The notes under the pieces: model-generated
Told to the model about the DNA's origin: nothing
What the model saw: the letters and a program-made list of their open reading frames with translations, nothing else
Database searches by the model: none
Translations under genes and position numbers: made by a program
Shown: one piece after another, positions 1 through 64,000 of the stretch
How the letters are laid out: the number at the start of each line of letters is the position of its first letter
How positions within the stretch are numbered: position 1 is the first letter of the stretch
Assembly: GCF_004125265.1 (NCBI RefSeq)
Contig: NZ_RDTE01000003.1
Location: 1,116,001 to 1,180,000 of the forward strand
Reading direction: 5' to 3'
DNA from: Streptomyces lydicus
Lineage (GTDB): Bacteria > Actinomycetota > Actinomycetes > Streptomycetales > Streptomycetaceae
Length of the DNA stretch: 64,000 nt

Positions 1-2127
1 GGGGATGAGCTTGGCGCGCACCCCGTCGGCGGTCAGGCGGGCGAGGAGGGCGTCGAGAGCGGCGGCGGTGCCGGAGATCACGACCGACTCGGGGCCGTTG
101 ACGGCGGCGACCGACAAGTGCGCGGCGTCCTCGGTGACGTACCGCTCGGCACGGGCGAGCGGCAGGGACACCGACATCATCCCGCCGTGCCCGGCGAGTG
201 TGGCGATGGCCCGGCTTCGCAGGGCGACGACCTTCGCGCCGTCCGCGAGGGACAGTGCGCCGGTGACGACGGCCGCGGCGATCTCGCCCTGGGAGTGGCC
301 GACGACGGCGTCCGGCTCGATGCCGTACGAGCGCCAAACGGCGGTGAGGGAGACCATGACGGCGAACAGCAGCGGCTGGACGACGTCGACGCGGTCGAGT
401 CCGGGCGCGCCGCGCTTCCCCCGCAGGACGTCGAGCGGGTTGAAGTCGACGTGGGCGGCCAGGACGTGGGAGCACATCGCGAACTGCTGGCGGAACACCG
501 CGGAGGAGTCGAGGAGTTCCAGGGCCATGCCGGCCCACTGTGAGCCCTGGCCGGGGAAGACGAACACGACCTTGCCGGCGCTGCCCCCGCCGGTGACGAC
601 GTTCGGTGCGGGCCGGCCCTGTGCCAGGTCCTCCAGTGCGTGCAGCAGCGTATCCCGGTCGGTGTCGAGGAGCACCGCCCGGTGGTCGAGCCTGGAGCGT
701 AGGGTGACCAGCGAGTGGCCGATGTCCGTGGGTTCGGCGTCCGGGTGGGCGAGGACGTGTCGGTGCAGCTCCAGCGCCTGGGCGCGCAGGGCCTGTTCGG
801 ACCGGGCGGACAGGACCCACGGCACCAGGGCCGGGGTGGTCCTGGTGGTGGCCGGACCCTTCTCGAGCTCGGGGGCCTGTTCCAGGATGGTGTGGGCGTT
901 GGTGCCGCTCATGCCGAACGAGGACACCGCGGCCCGGCGGGCGCGGCCGGTCTCGGGCCAAGCACGCTGCTCGGTCAGCAGCTCGACGGCGCCGGACGAC
1001 CAGTCGGCGTGCGGCGACGGCGCGTCGACGTGCAGCGTCCGGGGCAGGACGCCGTGCCGCATGGCCTGCACCATCTTGATGACGCCCGCGACACCCGAAG
1101 CGGCCTGGGTGTGGCCGATGTTGGACTTGAGCGAGCCGAGCCACAGCGGCCGGTCGGCGTCGCGGTCCCGGCCGTACACCGACAGCAGGGCGCGGGCCTC
1201 GATCGGGTCACCGAGGGTGGTGCCGGTGCCGTGGCCGTCGACGGCGTCGACGTCAGCAGGAGCGAGGCCGGCGGCGGCGAGCGCCTGCCGGATCACCCGC
1301 TCCTGCGAGGGGCCGTTGGGGGCGGTCAGGCCCTGCGACGCGCCGTCCTGGTTGATGGCGGAGCCGCGGATGACGGCGAGGACCTCGTGGCCGTTGCGGC
1401 GGGCGTCGGAGAGGCGCTCGACGAGGAGCACGGCGGCGCCCTCGCCCCAGCTGGTGCCGTCGGCGGCAGCGGCGAAGGACTTACAACGGCCGTCGGAGGC
1501 AAGGCCGTTCTGCTGATTGAAGTCCGCGAAGACAGCCGGTGAGGGGATCACCGTGACGCCGCCCGCGATCGCCATGGAGCACTCCCCCGCCCGGATCGCC
1601 TGGACGGCCATGTGCAGGGCGACCAGGGAGGAGGAACAGGCGGTGTCGACGGTGACGGCGGGGCCTTCGAGGCCGAGCGCGTAGGAGACGCGGCCGGAGA
1701 TGACGCTGTTGGCGCTGCCGGTGAGGGCGTGGCCCAGCGATTCGGCGGGGAGCTCGACGCCGCCGGCATAGGCGGAGTTGGAGGCGCCGACGAAGACGCC
1801 GATCTGGCTGCCGCGCACGGAGTCCGGCGGGGTGCCGTTGCGCTCCAGGACCTCCCAGCAGGCTTCGAGGATCACCCGCTGCTGCGGGTCCATGGCGAGG
1901 GCCTCGCGCGGGGAGATCCCGAAGAAGGCGGCGTCGAAGCCGGTGGCGTCGTAGACGAAGCCGCCCTCGCGAGCGTAGCCGACGCCGGCGCCGTCCAGGT
2001 CCCAGCCGCGGTCGGTGGGGAAGGCGGAGATGGCGTCGGTGCCGGATGCGACCAGGTCCCAGAGCGCCTCGGGGGAGACGGCGCCGCCGGGCAGCCGGCA
2101 GCTCATGGCGACGATCGCGACGGGATC
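1..2127 (-). other. PKS module 4.2, partial: KS-AT(methylmalonyl, truncated)
   Basis: A complete KS begins at the PVAIVAMSC motif. Its catalytic Cys codon is 1636-1638, and its first active-site His lies in DGHGTGT instead of the commoner EAHGTGT. The AT begins near residue 2060 with [10 protein letters not shown] and contains RVDVVQ and GHSQGE (Ser codon 292-294), which are methylmalonyl-type markers. The second specificity motif (YASH or HAFH) falls beyond the edge, so the substrate call rests on half of the usual evidence. The reductive domains are unknown. Confidence 0.85.
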
Positions 2128-5100
2128 GTCGGAGACGGCCGCCGTGGCCGGCGCGGCTCGTTCGGTCGGTACGTCGACGAGTTGGCCCAGCAGGTGGCGG
2201 CTGAGCGCCTCGCAGGTCGGGTAGTCGAAGACGAGCCCGGCGTGCAGCGGCAGGCCGGTGGCGGACGCGAGCCGTTCCTTGACCTCGACTGCCGTGAGCG
2301 AGTCGATGCCGAGGTCCTTCAGGGGGCGGTCGGGTGCGATGGCGTCAGTGGAGCGGTAGCCGAGCACGGCCGCCGCCTCGGACCGTACGAGGTCGAGGAG
2401 GACGCCCGCGCGCCGGGCCTGGGGCAGTGCGGTCAGCTGCTCCGCCCACGCGGCCGCGACGGTGTTCCGGCCGCCGCTGCCCGCGTCGTCCGCGGGGTGG
2501 AGAACTTCGGCCGCCTCGGGTACTCCGTGGAGCAGAGGGGCCGGCCGGGAGGTGCTGAACACGGGTGCGAAGCGGGCCCAGTTGACATGGGCGACGGTGA
2601 GGCACGTCTCGCGTGCGTCGAGGGCCTGGGCGAGGGCGGAGATGCCCAGCTCGGGGTCCATCGGGGCGAGGCCGAAGCGGGAGAGGTGTTCCTGGAGTTC
2701 GCTGTCGGCGGCCATGCCGCCACCGCCCCACGGGCCCCAGGCGACGGCCGTGGCCGGACGCCCCTGGGCCTTACGGCGCTCCGCGAGGGCGTCGAGGTGG
2801 GCGTTGGCGGCGGAGTACCCGGCGGCGCGGCCGTCGCCCCAGATCCCGGCGATGGAGGAGAACATCACGAACGCGTCGAGCGGGGCGTCGGCCAGGAGGG
2901 TGTCGAGGTTCTCGGCGCCGTCGACCTTGGCGCGGACGACGTCACCGAGTTCGGCCACGCTGATCTCGGACGGTGCGCCGGACTCCGCGATGCCGGCCGC
3001 GTGGAACACGGCCGTCACCGGGTGCTCGTCGAGGAGCGCGGCGAGCGCGGCCCGGTCGGCCACGTCGCAGGCGACGACGGTCGCCTCGGCCCCCGACGCG
3101 CGGAGCTCCGCGACCAGTTCGGCGGCGCCGGGGGTGTCCGGGCCGCGACGGCCGGTGAGCACGAGGCTCCGGGCACCGCGAGTGACGAGCCAGCGGGCGA
3201 CGCGGCCGCCGAGGGCGCCGGTGCCGCCCGTGATCAGGACGGTTCCGGTGGGCTGCCAGGCGGGGGCGGCGGTGCCGGTCCGGGGTGCGCGTACCAGGCG
3301 GCGGCCGAAGACGCCCGTGGCCCGCACCGCGACCTGATCCTCGTCATGCCCCCCGGTCAGTACGGAGGCCAGAGCGGCGGCGACGCGGTCGTCCAGCTGC
3401 TCGGGCAGGTCGACGAGCCCGCCCCAGCGGGCGGGGTACTCCAGGGCGGCGACCCGGCCGAAGCCCCACACCTGCGCCTGGGCGGGGTGCGGTGCGCGGT
3501 CGGTGCGCCCGGCTTGGACCGCCTGCTGGGTCGCGCACCACAGCGGCGCGCCGATGCCGGCGTCTCCGAGGGCCTGGACGAGCAGCAGGGTGAGCGCGAG
3601 TCCGGTGGTGACCTGCGGGTACTCGGCGTGCGGTGCCTCGGCGGTGCCGAGCAGCGACAGGACGCCGATGACGTCGCCGCTCGCGGTGGCCTGCTCCAGG
3701 AGGTCCCCAGCGAGGGTCCAGCGGTCGGTCTCGGCGGGAGCGACGGGCACCGTGACGACGTCGGCGCCGTGGGCGCGCATGCCCTGGGCGACGGCGGTGG
3801 CCTGCAGGCCATCCGTCTCGTCGGCGGGCACCACCAGGAGCCAGGTGCCGGACAGGTTCCCGGCAGGCGTCTCCACCCGCTGCCAGGTGGCCCGGTAGCG
3901 CCATGCTTCGACAGTGGCCTGGTCGGTGCTGCCCCTGCGCCAGGCGGCGAGGGCGGGCAGCACGGCATCCAGGCCCTGGTCGGCGGGCAGGTCGAGGGTC
4001 TGCGCGACGGCCGCCAGGTCCACCGCCTCCACTGCCGTCCAGAAGCTCTCCTCCGCGGAGCCCTGCACGGCAGGGGCGTACGTGCCCTCCGCCGCCGCGG
4101 CGTCGGGCAGCCAGTACGGCTCGCGCTGGAAGGCGAGGGTGGGCAGGTCGACGCGGCGACCGCCCCACGGGCCGAAGACGGCCTGCCAGTCGACGGGCCG
4201 GCCGGCCAGGTGCACGCCCGCGAGTGCCTCCAGCAGGGCGCGCGGCTCGCTGCGGCCGACGCGCAGCGACGGCACGGCGCGGAGGGTCTCCAGCGGGGCG
4301 GCCCCCTTGGCCAGTGCGGTGAGTTCGGTGCCGGGGCCCAGCTCCACGAAGGTGGTGACGCCCGCGGCGCGCAGGGCGCCGACACCGTCCGCGAAGCGGA
4401 CCGCCTCGCGGACGTGCCGCACCCAGTACTCGGGGGTGCACAGTTCGGCAGGGTCGGCGAGCTCGCCCGTGACATCGGAGACGATCGGGATCCGCGGCTC
4501 GTGGAAGGTCAGCTTCCCTGCCGCGGCGGCGAACCTGCCGAGCATCGGGTCCATCAGCGGCGAGTGGAAGGCGTGCGAGACCGTCAGCCGCTTCACCTTG
4601 CGGCCCCGGCCGAGCCAGTGCTCGCGCAGCTTCGCGGCGGCGTCCTCGGTGCCGGACAGCACCACCGAGCGGGGCCCGTTGACGGCGGCGATACCGATCT
4701 GCGCCGCACGACCGGCCAGTGATTCCCGCGCCTCCGCCTCGCTCGCCTCCACGGCCAGCATCGCGCCACCGGACGGCAGCTCCTGCATCAGCCGGCCGCG
4801 GGCGGCGACCAGCGTGCAGGCGTCCTCCAGCGAGAGCACGCCCGCCACGTGGGCAGCGGCCAATTCGCCGATGGAGTGGCCGAGGAGCAGGTCCGGGGTG
4901 ACGCCCCAGGACTCCCAGAGCCGGAACAGGGCGACTTCGAAGGCGAACAACGCGGGCTGGGTGTAGCCGGTCCGGTCGATCAGCTCCTCGCCGTCGCGCA
5001 GCACTTCACCGTCGAACAGGATCTCGCCGAGCGGACGGTCCAGCTGCCGGTCGAGCAGAGCGGCGACGTCGTCCAGCGCCCGGGTGAACACCGGGAAGGT

Positions 5101-6819
5101 CTCGTACAGTTCCCAGCCCATGCCCGCGCGCTGCGCGCCCTGGCCGGAGAAGAGGAAGGCCAGGCCGCCATCGGTCCGCTCGCCGCGCAGCGCATCCGAG
5201 CCGGTGCGGCCCGCCGCGAGGTCGCCCAGACCACGCAGGAGGGTCTCGCGGTCACCGGCGAGCACGACGGCCCGGTGCTCCAGGGCGGCGCGGGTGGTGG
5301 CCAGGGAGAGGCCGGTGTCCAGCAGTGCGGGCGCGTCGTCGGCCCGTACGAATTCCAGGAGCTTCCCGGCATGTTCGGCCAGCCCCCTCGGGGTGCGGCC
5401 GGAGACCGGGAACGGCAGCAGGTCGGGGGCGGTCCCGGTGGGGGCGCCCTGCGCGGGCTCCTGCGGCGGGGCCTGTTCCAGGATGGCGTGCACGTTAGTG
5501 CCGCTCATACCGAACGAGGACACACCGGCCCTGCGGGGCCGCCCCGTCTCGGGCCACGGCCGCTCCTCGGTGAGGAGTTCGACGGCTCCGGACGCCCAGT
5601 CGATGTGCGGGGATGCCTTTTCGGCGTGGAGGGTCCGCGGCAGTGCGCCGTGGCGCATCGCCATGACCATCTTGATGACGCCGGCCACGCCGGCGGCGGC
5701 CTGGGTGTGCCCGATGTTGGACTTGACCGAGCCCAGCCACAGCGGACGGTCCTCGTCCCGCTCCTGGCCGTACGTGGCGAGCAGCGCCTGCGCCTCGATC
5801 GGGTCGCCGAGGGTCGTGCCGGTGCCGTGCGCCTCGACGACGTCGACCTCGGCAGCCGACAGCCGCGCGTTGGCGAGTGCCTGGCGGATGACCCGCTCCT
5901 GGGACGGCCCGTTGGGGGCGGTGAGGCCGTTGGAGGCGCCGTCGGAGTTGACAGCGGTGCCTCGTATCACGGCCAGGACCTCGTGGCCGTTGCGCTGCGC
6001 GTCGGAGAGCCGCTCCAGGACCAGTACGCCGACGCCCTCGCCCCAGCCGGTGCCGTCGGCGGCGGCGGAGAACGCCTTGCAGCGGCCGTCGGAGGCGAGG
6101 CCGCCCTGCCGGCCGAACTCGCTGAACAGGCCGAGGCCGGCCATCACGCTCACGCCGCCGGCCAGTGCCATCGCGCACTCGCCGCCGCGCAGTGCCTGCG
6201 CGGCCAGGTGCAGGGCCACCAGCGAGGACGAGCAGGCGGTGTCCGTGGTGATGGCGGGGCCCTTGAGGCCGAAGGTGTAGGCCGCGCGCCCGGACAGCAC
6301 GCTGCCGGCGCTGCCGGTGAGCAAGTGCCCCTCGGCCTCCTCCGGAAGGTCCGCGCCGAGCGCGTAGTTGGAGGCGCCCGCGCCGATGAAGACGCCGGTG
6401 TCACTGCCCCGGGTGGAGCGCGGGTCGATGCCGGCCCGCTCGAACGCCTCCCAGGACGCCTCCAGCACGAGCCGCTGCTGCGGGTCCATGGTCAGCGCCT
6501 CGCGGGGGCTGATCCCGAACAGCGGGGCGTCGAACCGGTCCGCGTCCGGGACGAAGCCGCCCCTGAGGCCGAGCGCGTCGCCGCGAGCGGTGTCCCAGCC
6601 GCGGCTCTCGGGCAGGCCGCCGATGGCGTCCCTGCCCTCCTTGACGAGGTCCCACAGCTCTTCCGGCGACTCCGCCCCTCCGGGGAAGCGGCAGCTCATG
6701 CCGATGATCGCGATGCTCTCCGGCACGCTCTCCTCGGCTTCGCGCAGCCGCTGCCTGGTTTCCGACAGGTCGGCCGTCACGCGCTTGAGGTATTCGAGGA
6801 GCTTCTCTTCGTTGGCCAT
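1..6819 (-). CDS. Modular type I polyketide synthase PKS-4 (3' end beyond window)
   Basis: 2273 codons are visible and the gene runs off the left edge. The ATG at 6819 starts a typical docking helix ([13 protein letters not shown]...) about 33 residues before the first KS, with GAAGGA 9 nt upstream. Visible order: docking; KS (residues 34-447, Cys196); malonyl-type AT (550-903, Ser649, HAFH from His749); dimerization element; KR (1189-1365, Tyr1335); ACP (Ser1507); a second KS (from 1565, Cys1728); and an AT cut at residue 2273 (Ser2176 in GHSQG). It is the fourth protein of the visible assembly line. It lies 50 bp after PKS-3 and is probably cotranscribed with it. The enzyme is cytosolic and homodimeric by family. 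The family assignment is certain; the final gene length and any thioesterase are unknown. Confidence 0.97.
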   Translation of the reverse strand, partial: MANEEKLLEYLKRVTADLSETRQRLREAEESVPESIAIIGMSCRFPGGAESPEELWDLVKEGRDAIGGLPESRGWDTARGDALGLRGGFVPDADRFDAPLFGISPREALTMDPQQRLVLEASWEAFERAGIDPRSTRGSDTGVFIGAGASNYALGADLPEEAEGHLLTGSAGSVLSGRAAYTFGLKGPAITTDTACSSSLVALHLAAQALRGGECAMALAGGVSVMAGLGLFSEFGRQGGLASDGRCKAFSAAADGTGWGEGVGVLVLERLSDAQRNGHEVLAVIRGTAVNSDGASNGLTAPNGPSQERVIRQALANARLSAAEVDVVEAHGTGTTLGDPIEAQALLATYGQERDEDRPLWLGSVKSNIGHTQAAAGVAGVIKMVMAMRHGALPRTLHAEKASPHIDWASGAVELLTEERPWPETGRPRRAGVSSFGMSGTNVHAILEQAPPQEPAQGAPTGTAPDLLPFPVSGRTPRGLAEHAGKLLEFVRADDAPALLDTGLSLATTRAALEHRAVVLAGDRETLLRGLGDLAAGRTGSDALRGERTDGGLAFLFSGQGAQRAGMGWELYETFPVFTRALDDVAALLDRQLDRPLGEILFDGEVLRDGEELIDRTGYTQPALFAFEVALFRLWESWGVTPDLLLGHSIGELAAAHVAGVLSLEDACTLVAARGRLMQELPSGGAMLAVEASEAEARESLAGRAAQIGIAAVNGPRSVVLSGTEDAAAKLREHWLGRGRKVKRLTVSHAFHSPLMDPMLGRFAAAAGKLTFHEPRIPIVSDVTGELADPAELCTPEYWVRHVREAVRFADGVGALRAAGVTTFVELGPGTELTALAKGAAPLETLRAVPSLRVGRSEPRALLEALAGVHLAGRPVDWQAVFGPWGGRRVDLPTLAFQREPYWLPDAAAAEGTYAPAVQGSAEESFWTAVEAVDLAAVAQTLDLPADQGLDAVLPALAAWRRGSTDQATVEAWRYRATWQRVETPAGNLSGTWLLVVPADETDGLQATAVAQGMRAHGADVVTVPVAPAETDRWTLAGDLLEQATASGDVIGVLSLLGTAEAPHAEYPQVTTGLALTLLLVQALGDAGIGAPLWCATQQAVQAGRTDRAPHPAQAQVWGFGRVAALEYPARWGGLVDLPEQLDDRVAAALASVLTGGHDEDQVAVRATGVFGRRLVRAPRTGTAAPAWQPTGTVLITGGTGALGGRVARWLVTRGARSLVLTGRRGPDTPGAAELVAELRASGAEATVVACDVADRAALAALLDEHPVTAVFHAAGIAESGAPSEISVAELGDVVRAKVDGAENLDTLLADAPLDAFVMFSSIAGIWGDGRAAGYSAANAHLDALAERRKAQGRPATAVAWGPWGGGGMAADSELQEHLSRFGLAPMDPELGISALAQALDARETCLTVAHVNWARFAPVFSTSRPAPLLHGVPEAAEVLHPADDAGSGGRNTVAAAWAEQLTALPQARRAGVLLDLVRSEAAAVLGYRSTDAIAPDRPLKDLGIDSLTAVEVKERLASATGLPLHAGLVFDYPTCEALSRHLLGQLVDVPTERAAPATAAVSDDPVAIVAMSCRLPGGAVSPEALWDLVASGTDAISAFPTDRGWDLDGAGVGYAREGGFVYDATGFDAAFFGISPREALAMDPQQRVILEACWEVLERNGTPPDSVRGSQIGVFVGASNSAYAGGVELPAESLGHALTGSANSVISGRVSYALGLEGPAVTVDTACSSSLVALHMAVQAIRAGECSMAIAGGVTVIPSPAVFADFNQQNGLASDGRCKSFAAAADGTSWGEGAAVLLVERLSDARRNGHEVLAVIRGSAINQDGASQGLTAPNGPSQERVIRQALAAAGLAPADVDAVDGHGTGTTLGDPIEARALLSVYGRDRDADRPLWLGSLKSNIGHTQAASGVAGVIKMVQAMRHGVLPRTLHVDAPSPHADWSSGAVELLTEQRAWPETGRARRAAVSSFGMSGTNAHTILEQAPELEKGPATTRTTPALVPWVLSARSEQALRAQALELHRHVLAHPDAEPTDIGHSLVTLRSRLDHRAVLLDTDRDTLLHALEDLAQGRPAPNVVTGGGSAGKVVFVFPGQGSQWAGMALELLDSSAVFRQQFAMCSHVLAAHVDFNPLDVLRGKRGAPGLDRVDVVQPLLFAVMVSLTAVWRSYGIEPDAVVGHSQGEIAAAVVTGALSLADGAKVVALRSRAIATLAGHGGMMSVSLPLARAERYVTEDAAHLSVAAVNGPESVVISGTAAALDALLARLTADGVRAKLIP
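2165..6720 (-). other. PKS module 4.1: KS-AT(malonyl)-KR(A)-ACP
   Basis: The KS has the catalytic Cys in TACSSS (codon 6232-6234) and the EAHGTGT His. The AT has GHSIG (Ser codon 4873-4875) and HAFH (starting at 4575), the malonyl signature. A dimerization element (FWTAVE ... LPALAAWRR) follows. The KR has the GGTGALGG nucleotide-binding loop near 3215-3240 and a catalytic Tyr at 2815-2817. It lacks the LDD motif and has Trp eight residues before the Tyr, so it is A-type and should give an L-hydroxyl. The residues beside the Tyr are unusual (GRAAGY rather than GQAAY). The ACP serine codon is 2299-2301 in GIDSLT. Confidence 0.9.
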
Positions 6820-6869
6820 CGGGTCCTGTCCTTCAATCCGTCCGTCGCCGCGGCTGTCGTGGCCGGCTC
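6820..6869 (-). promoter_or_regulatory. PKS-3/PKS-4 intergenic spacer with ribosome binding site
   Basis: This is a 50-bp gap between the TGA of PKS-3 (6872-6870) and the ATG of PKS-4. GAAGGA (complement of 6829-6834) lies 9 nt before the start and is the likely Shine-Dalgarno sequence. No hairpin or promoter-like element is visible, which fits cotranscription of PKS-3 and PKS-4. Confidence 0.65.
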
Positions 6870-22664
<15,795 letters not shown>

Positions 22665-22673
22665 TCGATGCCA

Positions 22674-22681
22674 CCTTCTCC
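22674..22681 (-). promoter_or_regulatory. Ribosome binding site of PKS-3
   Basis: GGAGAAGG on the minus strand, 9 nt before the GTG at 22664. It decides the start: the upstream in-frame start at 22823 has no comparable site and no docking-domain sequence. Confidence 0.75.
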
Positions 22682-22726
22682 GGACCGGCAAGCTCGAAAT
22701 TAAATGCACCGCATATGAATGACGCG

Positions 22727-22755
22727 CCACCGGACCGGAATTCCCGGCCCGGTGG
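22727..22755. repeat. Inverted repeat / hairpin in PKS-3 upstream region
   Basis: Arms 22727-22738 and 22744-22755 are 12 nt each and complementary at 11 positions, with the 5-nt centre AATTC. It lies 63-91 bp before the PKS-3 start, upstream of the AT-rich promoter-like stretch. It could be an operator, or a leader hairpin if transcription starts further upstream. Confidence 0.6.
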
Positions 22756-22770
22756 ACACGTCGAATTGAA

Positions 22771-22782
22771 GATCCGCGGATC
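22771..22782. repeat. Perfect 12-bp palindrome GATCCGCGGATC
   Basis: A perfect 12-bp dyad in the divergent intergenic region, about 107 bp from the PKS-3 start. It is a candidate site for a dimeric repressor or activator. No specific regulator family is assigned. Confidence 0.55.
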
Positions 22783-22822
22783 GAACAATCGAGACCGTAT
22801 GGAAACCGGTGAGGCGTGGACA

Positions 22823-22850
22823 ACCCCTAACTACCCCTAGAGGGTCCCCT
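22823..22850. promoter_or_regulatory. Direct ACCCCT repeats, one helical turn apart
   Basis: ACCCCT occurs at 22823-22828 and again at 22833-22838, and TCCCCT at 22845-22850. Spacings of 10 and 12 bp put the copies on one face of the helix. This resembles tandem heptamer sites of SARP-type antibiotic activators, but the sequence is not a recognised consensus, so this is only a candidate. Confidence 0.4.
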
Positions 22851-22862
22851 CACAGGTGAGGG
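22847..22862. repeat. 7-bp perfect inverted repeat CCCTCAC-AG-GTGAGGG
   Basis: Arms 22847-22853 and 22856-22862 are perfectly complementary around a 2-nt centre. The compact dyad suits a dimeric regulator. It overlaps the third direct repeat unit and lies midway between the two possible promoters. Confidence 0.5.
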
Positions 22863-22901
22863 CGATGTCGCACAAGGGGTGCTGAGGCTGCCACCCTCCG
22901 G

Positions 22902-22920
22902 GGTAACGTCTCGAATTACC
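22902..22920. repeat. Short inverted repeat GGTAA-N9-TTACC over the methyltransferase -10 region
   Basis: Arms 22902-22906 and 22916-22920 are perfectly complementary and overlap the TAACGT that could be the -10 of the methyltransferase gene. It is a possible operator. At 5 bp per arm it could also be chance. Confidence 0.3.
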
Positions 22921-22923
22921 AAT

Positions 22924-22929
22924 AGGAGG
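22924..22929 (+). promoter_or_regulatory. Ribosome binding site of the methyltransferase gene
   Basis: AGGAGG, a near-perfect Shine-Dalgarno sequence, 7 nt before the ATG at 22937. It fixes the start codon and suggests efficient translation. Confidence 0.85.
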
Positions 22930-22936
22930 AGTACCC

Positions 22937-23671
22937 ATGGCCAAGCTCGTTGAACTCGCCGATGACCTTCAGGTCTACTCCCACAGCGTGATGGAAACAC
23001 GCTTCATGTACGACGAGATATTCAATGAAGGCTGCTACGACATGGAGCTGCCCGACTGTCCGTTCATCGTGGATGTGGGCGGGAACATCGGCATGTTCGT
23101 CATCTACATGAAGTGCCGGTACCCGGGAGCGGAGATCGTCTCCTTCGAGCCGATGCCCGAGTCGGCGTCCCTGTTCCGGCAGAACGTCGCCCTGCACCGC
23201 ATCGAGGGCGTCACCCTCCACGAGACCGCCCTGGGTAGCCGGCGCGAGGAGGGTGTCTCCTTCGCCTACTACCCGATGATCCCGGGCAACTCGACGCGCT
23301 ACCCGGAGACGAAGGTGCTCCCGATGATGCAGATGGCCGAGACGGTGGCCCCGAAGACGGTCGAGCAGATGTACCGCGCCCGCGAGGTCAGTGCCACCGT
23401 CGAGCGGCTGGCGTCCTTCCTGCCCGATGACCGCGACATCGACCTCCTGAAGGTCGATGTGGAGGGCGCCGAGGGTGACGTCCTCCTGGGCATCAATCCC
23501 GGCCAGTGGTCGCGGATCCACCAGGCCGTCCTCGAAGTGGCCGACCTAGACGGCCAGTTGGCCATGGTCCTCAAGGCCCTGGAGGACAACGGCATGCGCA
23601 CCACTGTCGCACAGGCCCCCCTCACCGAGGAGCGCAATCTGACGTACATGGTGCACGCGGTACGCGGCTGA
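22937..23671 (+). CDS. FkbM-family SAM-dependent methyltransferase
   Basis: A 244-residue protein of normal length for the FkbM family (Methyltransf_21 type). The SAM-binding core is clear: motif I VDVGGNIG at residues 45-52, the acidic ribose-binding strand SFEPMP at 69-74, NVALH at 83-87, and the family motif KVDVEGAE at 172-179. There is no signal peptide or membrane segment, so it is cytosolic. FkbM itself O-methylates a hydroxyl of the FK506 macrolide. By position this enzyme probably O-methylates a hydroxyl of the polyketide, or a sugar on it. The exact substrate cannot be read from sequence. It is the only gene on the plus strand, convergent with PKS-2 and divergent from PKS-3, so it splits the PKS series into two transcription units. 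The start is supported by AGGAGG 7 nt upstream. Confidence 0.93.
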   Translation: MAKLVELADDLQVYSHSVMETRFMYDEIFNEGCYDMELPDCPFIVDVGGNIGMFVIYMKCRYPGAEIVSFEPMPESASLFRQNVALHRIEGVTLHETALGSRREEGVSFAYYPMIPGNSTRYPETKVLPMMQMAETVAPKTVEQMYRAREVSATVERLASFLPDDRDIDLLKVDVEGAEGDVLLGINPGQWSRIHQAVLEVADLDGQLAMVLKALEDNGMRTTVAQAPLTEERNLTYMVHAVRG

Positions 23672-23691
23672 GCTCCGCGCAGTGCACGGCT

Positions 23692-23708
23692 GTGCGGCCG
23701 CGCCGCAC
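23692..23708. repeat. Small hairpin downstream of the methyltransferase gene
   Basis: GTGCGGC and GCCGCAC (7-bp perfect stem, 3-nt loop) begin 21 bp after the TGA. It may assist the stronger terminator just downstream. Confidence 0.45.
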
Positions 23709-23721
23709 GCAGAGAACGGCA

Positions 23722-23759
23722 GCGAGGGCGGGGACGGTTCGCGCCGTCCCCGCTCTCGC
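23722..23759. terminator. Strong bidirectional hairpin terminator between convergent genes
   Basis: The arms 23722-23737 and 23744-23759 form a 16-bp stem with one G-U wobble and a 6-nt loop (TTCGCG). It sits in the 143-bp gap between the convergent 3' ends of the methyltransferase gene and PKS-2. There is no long U-tract, as is common for actinomycete terminators. It probably ends both transcripts. Confidence 0.8.
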
Positions 23760-23814
23760 ATTTCCTGCCCTTGTGTTCTTCAGTCAGCTTTGGGGCACTC
23801 GCTGCTGGGCCCCC

Positions 23815-47502
<23,688 letters not shown>

Positions 47503-47532
47503 TGTTCAGCTCCAATGCGCGCTCAAGCGCTC
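47503..47532 (-). promoter_or_regulatory. PKS-1/PKS-2 intergenic spacer with ribosome binding site
   Basis: Thirty bases between the PKS-1 stop and the PKS-2 ATG, holding GGAG (complement of 47510-47513) 7 nt before the start. There is no room for a terminator or separate promoter, so PKS-1 and PKS-2 are almost certainly one transcription unit. Confidence 0.75.

Positions 47533-64000
<16,468 letters not shown>

Larger units (their letters stand above)
22665..22936. promoter_or_regulatory. Divergent PKS-3 / methyltransferase promoter region
   Basis: These 272 bp between two divergent starts are the only sizeable non-coding DNA in the window. An AT-rich stretch at 22695-22722 stands out from the GC-rich surroundings. 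It contains a -10-like TTTAAT on the minus strand (complement of 22699-22704), about 35 bp before the PKS-3 GTG. On the plus strand, TAACGT at 22904-22909 could be the -10 of the methyltransferase gene. Both assignments are inferences without a clear -35. The inverted and direct repeats listed separately lie between them. Confidence 0.5.

Noticed and set aside
22665..22823. 53-residue N-terminal extension of PKS-3 from an in-frame start at 22823
   Set aside because: The extension has no docking-domain or other PKS sequence, has no good ribosome binding site, and overlaps hairpins and the AT-rich promoter-like stretch. The GTG at 22664 has GGAGAAGG and begins the standard docking helix.
22831..22850. 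PAS-LuxR (PimM-type) operator in the divergent promoter region
   Set aside because: The CTAGAGGG...CCCC context is only partly similar to the PimM-type palindrome and lacks its symmetric centre, so it is reported only as unassigned repeats.
22916..23521. Minus-strand frame of 201 codons over the methyltransferase gene
   Set aside because: It is antisense to a clear FkbM-family protein with all motifs and a strong AGGAGG site, and its own translation matches no recognisable family.

Overview
The window is high-GC actinomycete DNA, most likely Streptomyces or a close relative, with GC-rich third codon positions and GGAGG-type ribosome binding sites. It is almost entirely the interior of one giant modular type I polyketide synthase (PKS) locus. 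Five genes are supported: four PKS genes on the minus strand, two of them cut by the window edges, and one FkbM-family methyltransferase on the plus strand. The genes are called PKS-1 to PKS-4 in transcription order, and modules are numbered gene.module.

Layout in transcription order, right to left. PKS-1 (64000 to 47533) enters from beyond the right edge. It carries the end of a KR-ACP module, then 1.1 (KS-AT-KR-ACP), 1.2 (KS-AT-DH-ER-KR-ACP) and 1.3 (KS-AT-KR-ACP). After 30 bp comes PKS-2 (47502 to 23815, 7895 aa, five modules). A hairpin terminator follows, then the methyltransferase gene (22937-23671), which runs convergent to PKS-2 and divergent from PKS-3. The 272-bp region 22665-22936 is rich in inverted and direct repeats and probably holds back-to-back promoters. 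PKS-3 (22664 to 6870, 5264 aa, three modules) and PKS-4 (6819 to beyond the left edge) form a second operon.

How the genes work together: C-terminal and N-terminal docking segments support the order PKS-1 > PKS-2 > PKS-3 > PKS-4. AT motifs predict malonyl-CoA (GHS[IV]G plus HAFH) everywhere except 2.1, 3.1, 3.3 and 4.2, which look methylmalonyl-specific (GHSQG, plus YASH where visible). The predicted beta-carbon series is: upstream partial module OH; 1.1 OH; 1.2 CH2; 1.3 OH; 2.1 OH; 2.2 C=C; 2.3 OH; 2.4 OH (opposite configuration); 2.5 OH; 3.1 OH; 3.2 OH; 3.3 CH2 next to a methyl branch; 4.1 OH. This is a long, sparsely methylated polyol chain of the kind found in large polyhydroxyl macrolactones. 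Loading module, release domain, regulators and sugar genes are outside the window, so the product is not identified.

The most unusual content is evolutionary. There are near-identical AT blocks shared between modules, a pair of KR domains that share their cofactor-binding half but differ in stereochemical type, a compositionally foreign DH-ER-KR segment in module 1.2, and two KR modules lacking the usual post-AT dimerization element. No RNA gene, insertion sequence or CRISPR array was found.
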